Below, piece by piece: positions 5,613 through 6,331 of a stretch of DNA of 6,331 bases. How positions within the stretch are numbered: the first letter of the stretch is position 1; the number at the start of each line of letters is the position of its first letter. The stretch spans positions 1 to 6,331 of the forward strand of contig JALGUI010000146.1 of the NCBI GenBank assembly GCA_029820915.1, given 5' to 3'. The position numbers were made by a program, and so were the translations under genes. Source of the stretch: Candidatus Zipacnadia bacterium. GTDB taxonomy: Bacteria; Armatimonadota; Zipacnadia; Zipacnadales; UBA5352. The notes beneath the pieces were generated by a model, which had not been told where the DNA came from, made no database searches, and saw only the letters and a list, made by a program, of their open reading frames with translations.

Positions 5613-5705
5613 GTCTCCTGGACGGCCACTGCAAGCCCCCTGAGTCCGTCGCGACTGCGCCCATCCAGCGGTGCCGTGAGGTCATCCTGTCTTGAGCGCA
5701 CGTTG

Positions 5706-5734
5706 AGCATACCAGAAACAGTATTCCATGTCAA
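5706..5734 (-). promoter_or_regulatory. Sigma70-type promoter of pilin copy 2
   Basis: On the minus strand, a consensus TTGACA (5734-5729) is followed after exactly 17 bases by TATGCT (5711-5706). Transcription would start near 5699, giving a leader of about 100 bases. The -35 and first part of the spacer belong to the 14-base block shared with copy 1. Confidence 0.8.
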
Positions 5735-5744
5735 CCTGAGGAAT

Positions 5745-5754
5745 AAACGCGTTT
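5745..5754. promoter_or_regulatory. Palindrome AAACGCGTTT, candidate operator between divergent genes
   Basis: This perfect 10-base palindrome sits 10 bases upstream of the -35 box of pilin copy 2 and about 155 bases before the GH116 start. The position suits a regulator acting on either divergent gene. No regulator gene is visible in the window and no known family is clearly indicated. Confidence 0.3.
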
Positions 5755-5908
5755 GGGGGAAAATGGTCCATAAAATCATGAGGGGATACTGAGGTTACGT
5801 CTGGCCAGGCCCCGGTGCTCGGGAGGGAGGAGGGAAGGTCGCTCGTTGAGTGGAAGTCCCCGCACGACACAGCGCCCCGACAGCCAGTCCGGAGCGGAGG
5901 AGAGAGAG

Positions 5909-6331
5909 ATGCCAGACCGCGACAGCCCGAGCTGCTCACCCGAGCAGTTCCAGGAGTGGGCATCGCATGTGATGGATCCCACCGACCGCATCGTCTACCG
6001 TGGCCCCTCGCTGCGCGCTGTGGCCATGCCCATGGGCGGCATCGGCGCCGGCAACTTCGCGCTCGCCGGCGACGGCACACTGCGCCAGTGGCAGATCTTC
6101 AACCAGGTCAACCACACCGCGTTCCTCCCCGGCACCTTCTTCGCGGTCCGCGCGCAGGACGGACATCGCGCCGGCGCCCCCGTCATGCGGCTCCTGCAGA
6201 CCGACTGCTTCTACGACGATGACTTCCAGCCCGCGGCGAGCACCAGCGATCACGCCATCCCCGACCAGGCGCGCCGGCTCGCCGAGGCCGCGCCGTGTGT
6301 CGATGACATCGAGTACGTCGGCGAGTACCCC
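5909..6331 (+). CDS. GH116-family glycoside hydrolase (glucosylceramidase/beta-glucosidase-like), N-terminal fragment
   Basis: The frame runs from ATG 5909 to the window end (141 residues) with no stop. The start is supported by GGAGG at 5896-5900, eight bases away. The block AVAMPMGGIGAGNFALAGDG at 37-56 and the following TLRQWQIFNQVNH at 57-69 match the opening of the N-terminal beta-sandwich domain of bacterial relatives of the human non-lysosomal glucosylceramidase (GBA2_N domain). FFAVRAQ at 77-83 continues the sheet, and EYVGEYP at the window edge fits the start of the next conserved strand. Family proteins are usually 750-900 residues, with the catalytic (alpha/alpha)6 barrel in the C-terminal half, so catalytic residues are outside the window. 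No signal peptide is visible, suggesting a cytoplasmic enzyme acting on imported glycosides. Substrate is unknown. The gene diverges from the pilin copy 2 gene. Confidence 0.8.
   Translation, partial: MPDRDSPSCSPEQFQEWASHVMDPTDRIVYRGPSLRAVAMPMGGIGAGNFALAGDGTLRQWQIFNQVNHTAFLPGTFFAVRAQDGHRAGAPVMRLLQTDCFYDDDFQPAASTSDHAIPDQARRLAEAAPCVDDIEYVGEYP

Larger units (their letters stand above)
5600..5908. other. 309-base divergent control region between pilin copy 2 and the GH116 gene
   Basis: From left to right this holds the ribosome site (5608-5612) and about 100 bases of leader of pilin copy 2, its promoter (5706-5734), the palindrome AAACGCGTTT (5745-5754), an A/T-rich patch (about 5741-5792), and a purine-rich run at 5821-5838. 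The leader and ribosome site (GGAGG, 5896-5900) of the GH116 gene follow. I cannot name a convincing -35/-10 pair for the GH116 gene; TAAAAT and GATACT in the A/T-rich patch are possible -10 boxes without a good -35. I see no additional gene. Confidence 0.6.

Noticed and set aside
5600..5779. N-terminal extension of pilin copy 2 to ATG 5779
   Set aside because: It would pass through the promoter and leader. The leader peptide, processing site and ribosome site all fit the start at 5599, and copy 1 has the same 58-residue length.

Overview
The window is strongly G+C-rich (by eye about two-thirds G+C). It looks like a chromosomal stretch from an uncultured bacterium with ordinary housekeeping and accessory genes. 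A signal-peptide-bearing, YjbH-like beta-barrel protein points to a two-membrane (Gram-negative-type) envelope. The promoters I can read are sigma70-like. An Armatimonadota-like or similar environmental lineage is possible, but I cannot fix the taxon from this sequence. I see no transposase, phage gene, CRISPR array, tRNA or rRNA.

Layout. (1) 1-848, plus strand: the C-terminal 281 residues of an ArgD-type aminotransferase, cut by the window edge and followed by a GC-rich hairpin at 875-904. (2) 929-1654, minus strand: a small YjbH-like outer-membrane barrel protein. It is convergent with argD and has a clear promoter at 1708-1736, which fixes its start at a GTG. (3) 1882-4839, plus strand: a probable four-gene transcription unit of a Gfo/Idh/MocA oxidoreductase, the alpha and beta subunits of a class I (iron-sulfur) fumarase-type hydro-lyase, and nucleoside diphosphate kinase. 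(4) 4897-5599, minus strand: two 58-residue Flp-type pilin precursors in tandem, separated by a 349-base spacer with a strong terminator. They share their ribosome-binding region and a 14-base upstream element at almost the same distance from the start codon. (5) 5909-6331, plus strand: the N-terminus of a GH116-family (glucosylceramidase/beta-glucosidase-like) enzyme, cut by the window end and divergent from the second pilin.

Functional reading. The central operon is intermediary metabolism: a fumarate/malate-type hydratase, nucleotide balance and a sugar- or cyclitol-type dehydrogenase. The most notable part is the pilin pair. Both genes carry the Flp prepilin-peptidase motif (G then four residues then E-Y), and both are short enough to be missed by length-filtered gene finding. 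They appear to be an ancient duplication (26 of 58 residues identical by hand count) that retained its control region. No Tad secretion genes lie within the window, so assembly machinery would have to be encoded elsewhere. I did not find convincing evidence of an entirely new system; the findings are mostly regulatory and small-gene observations.
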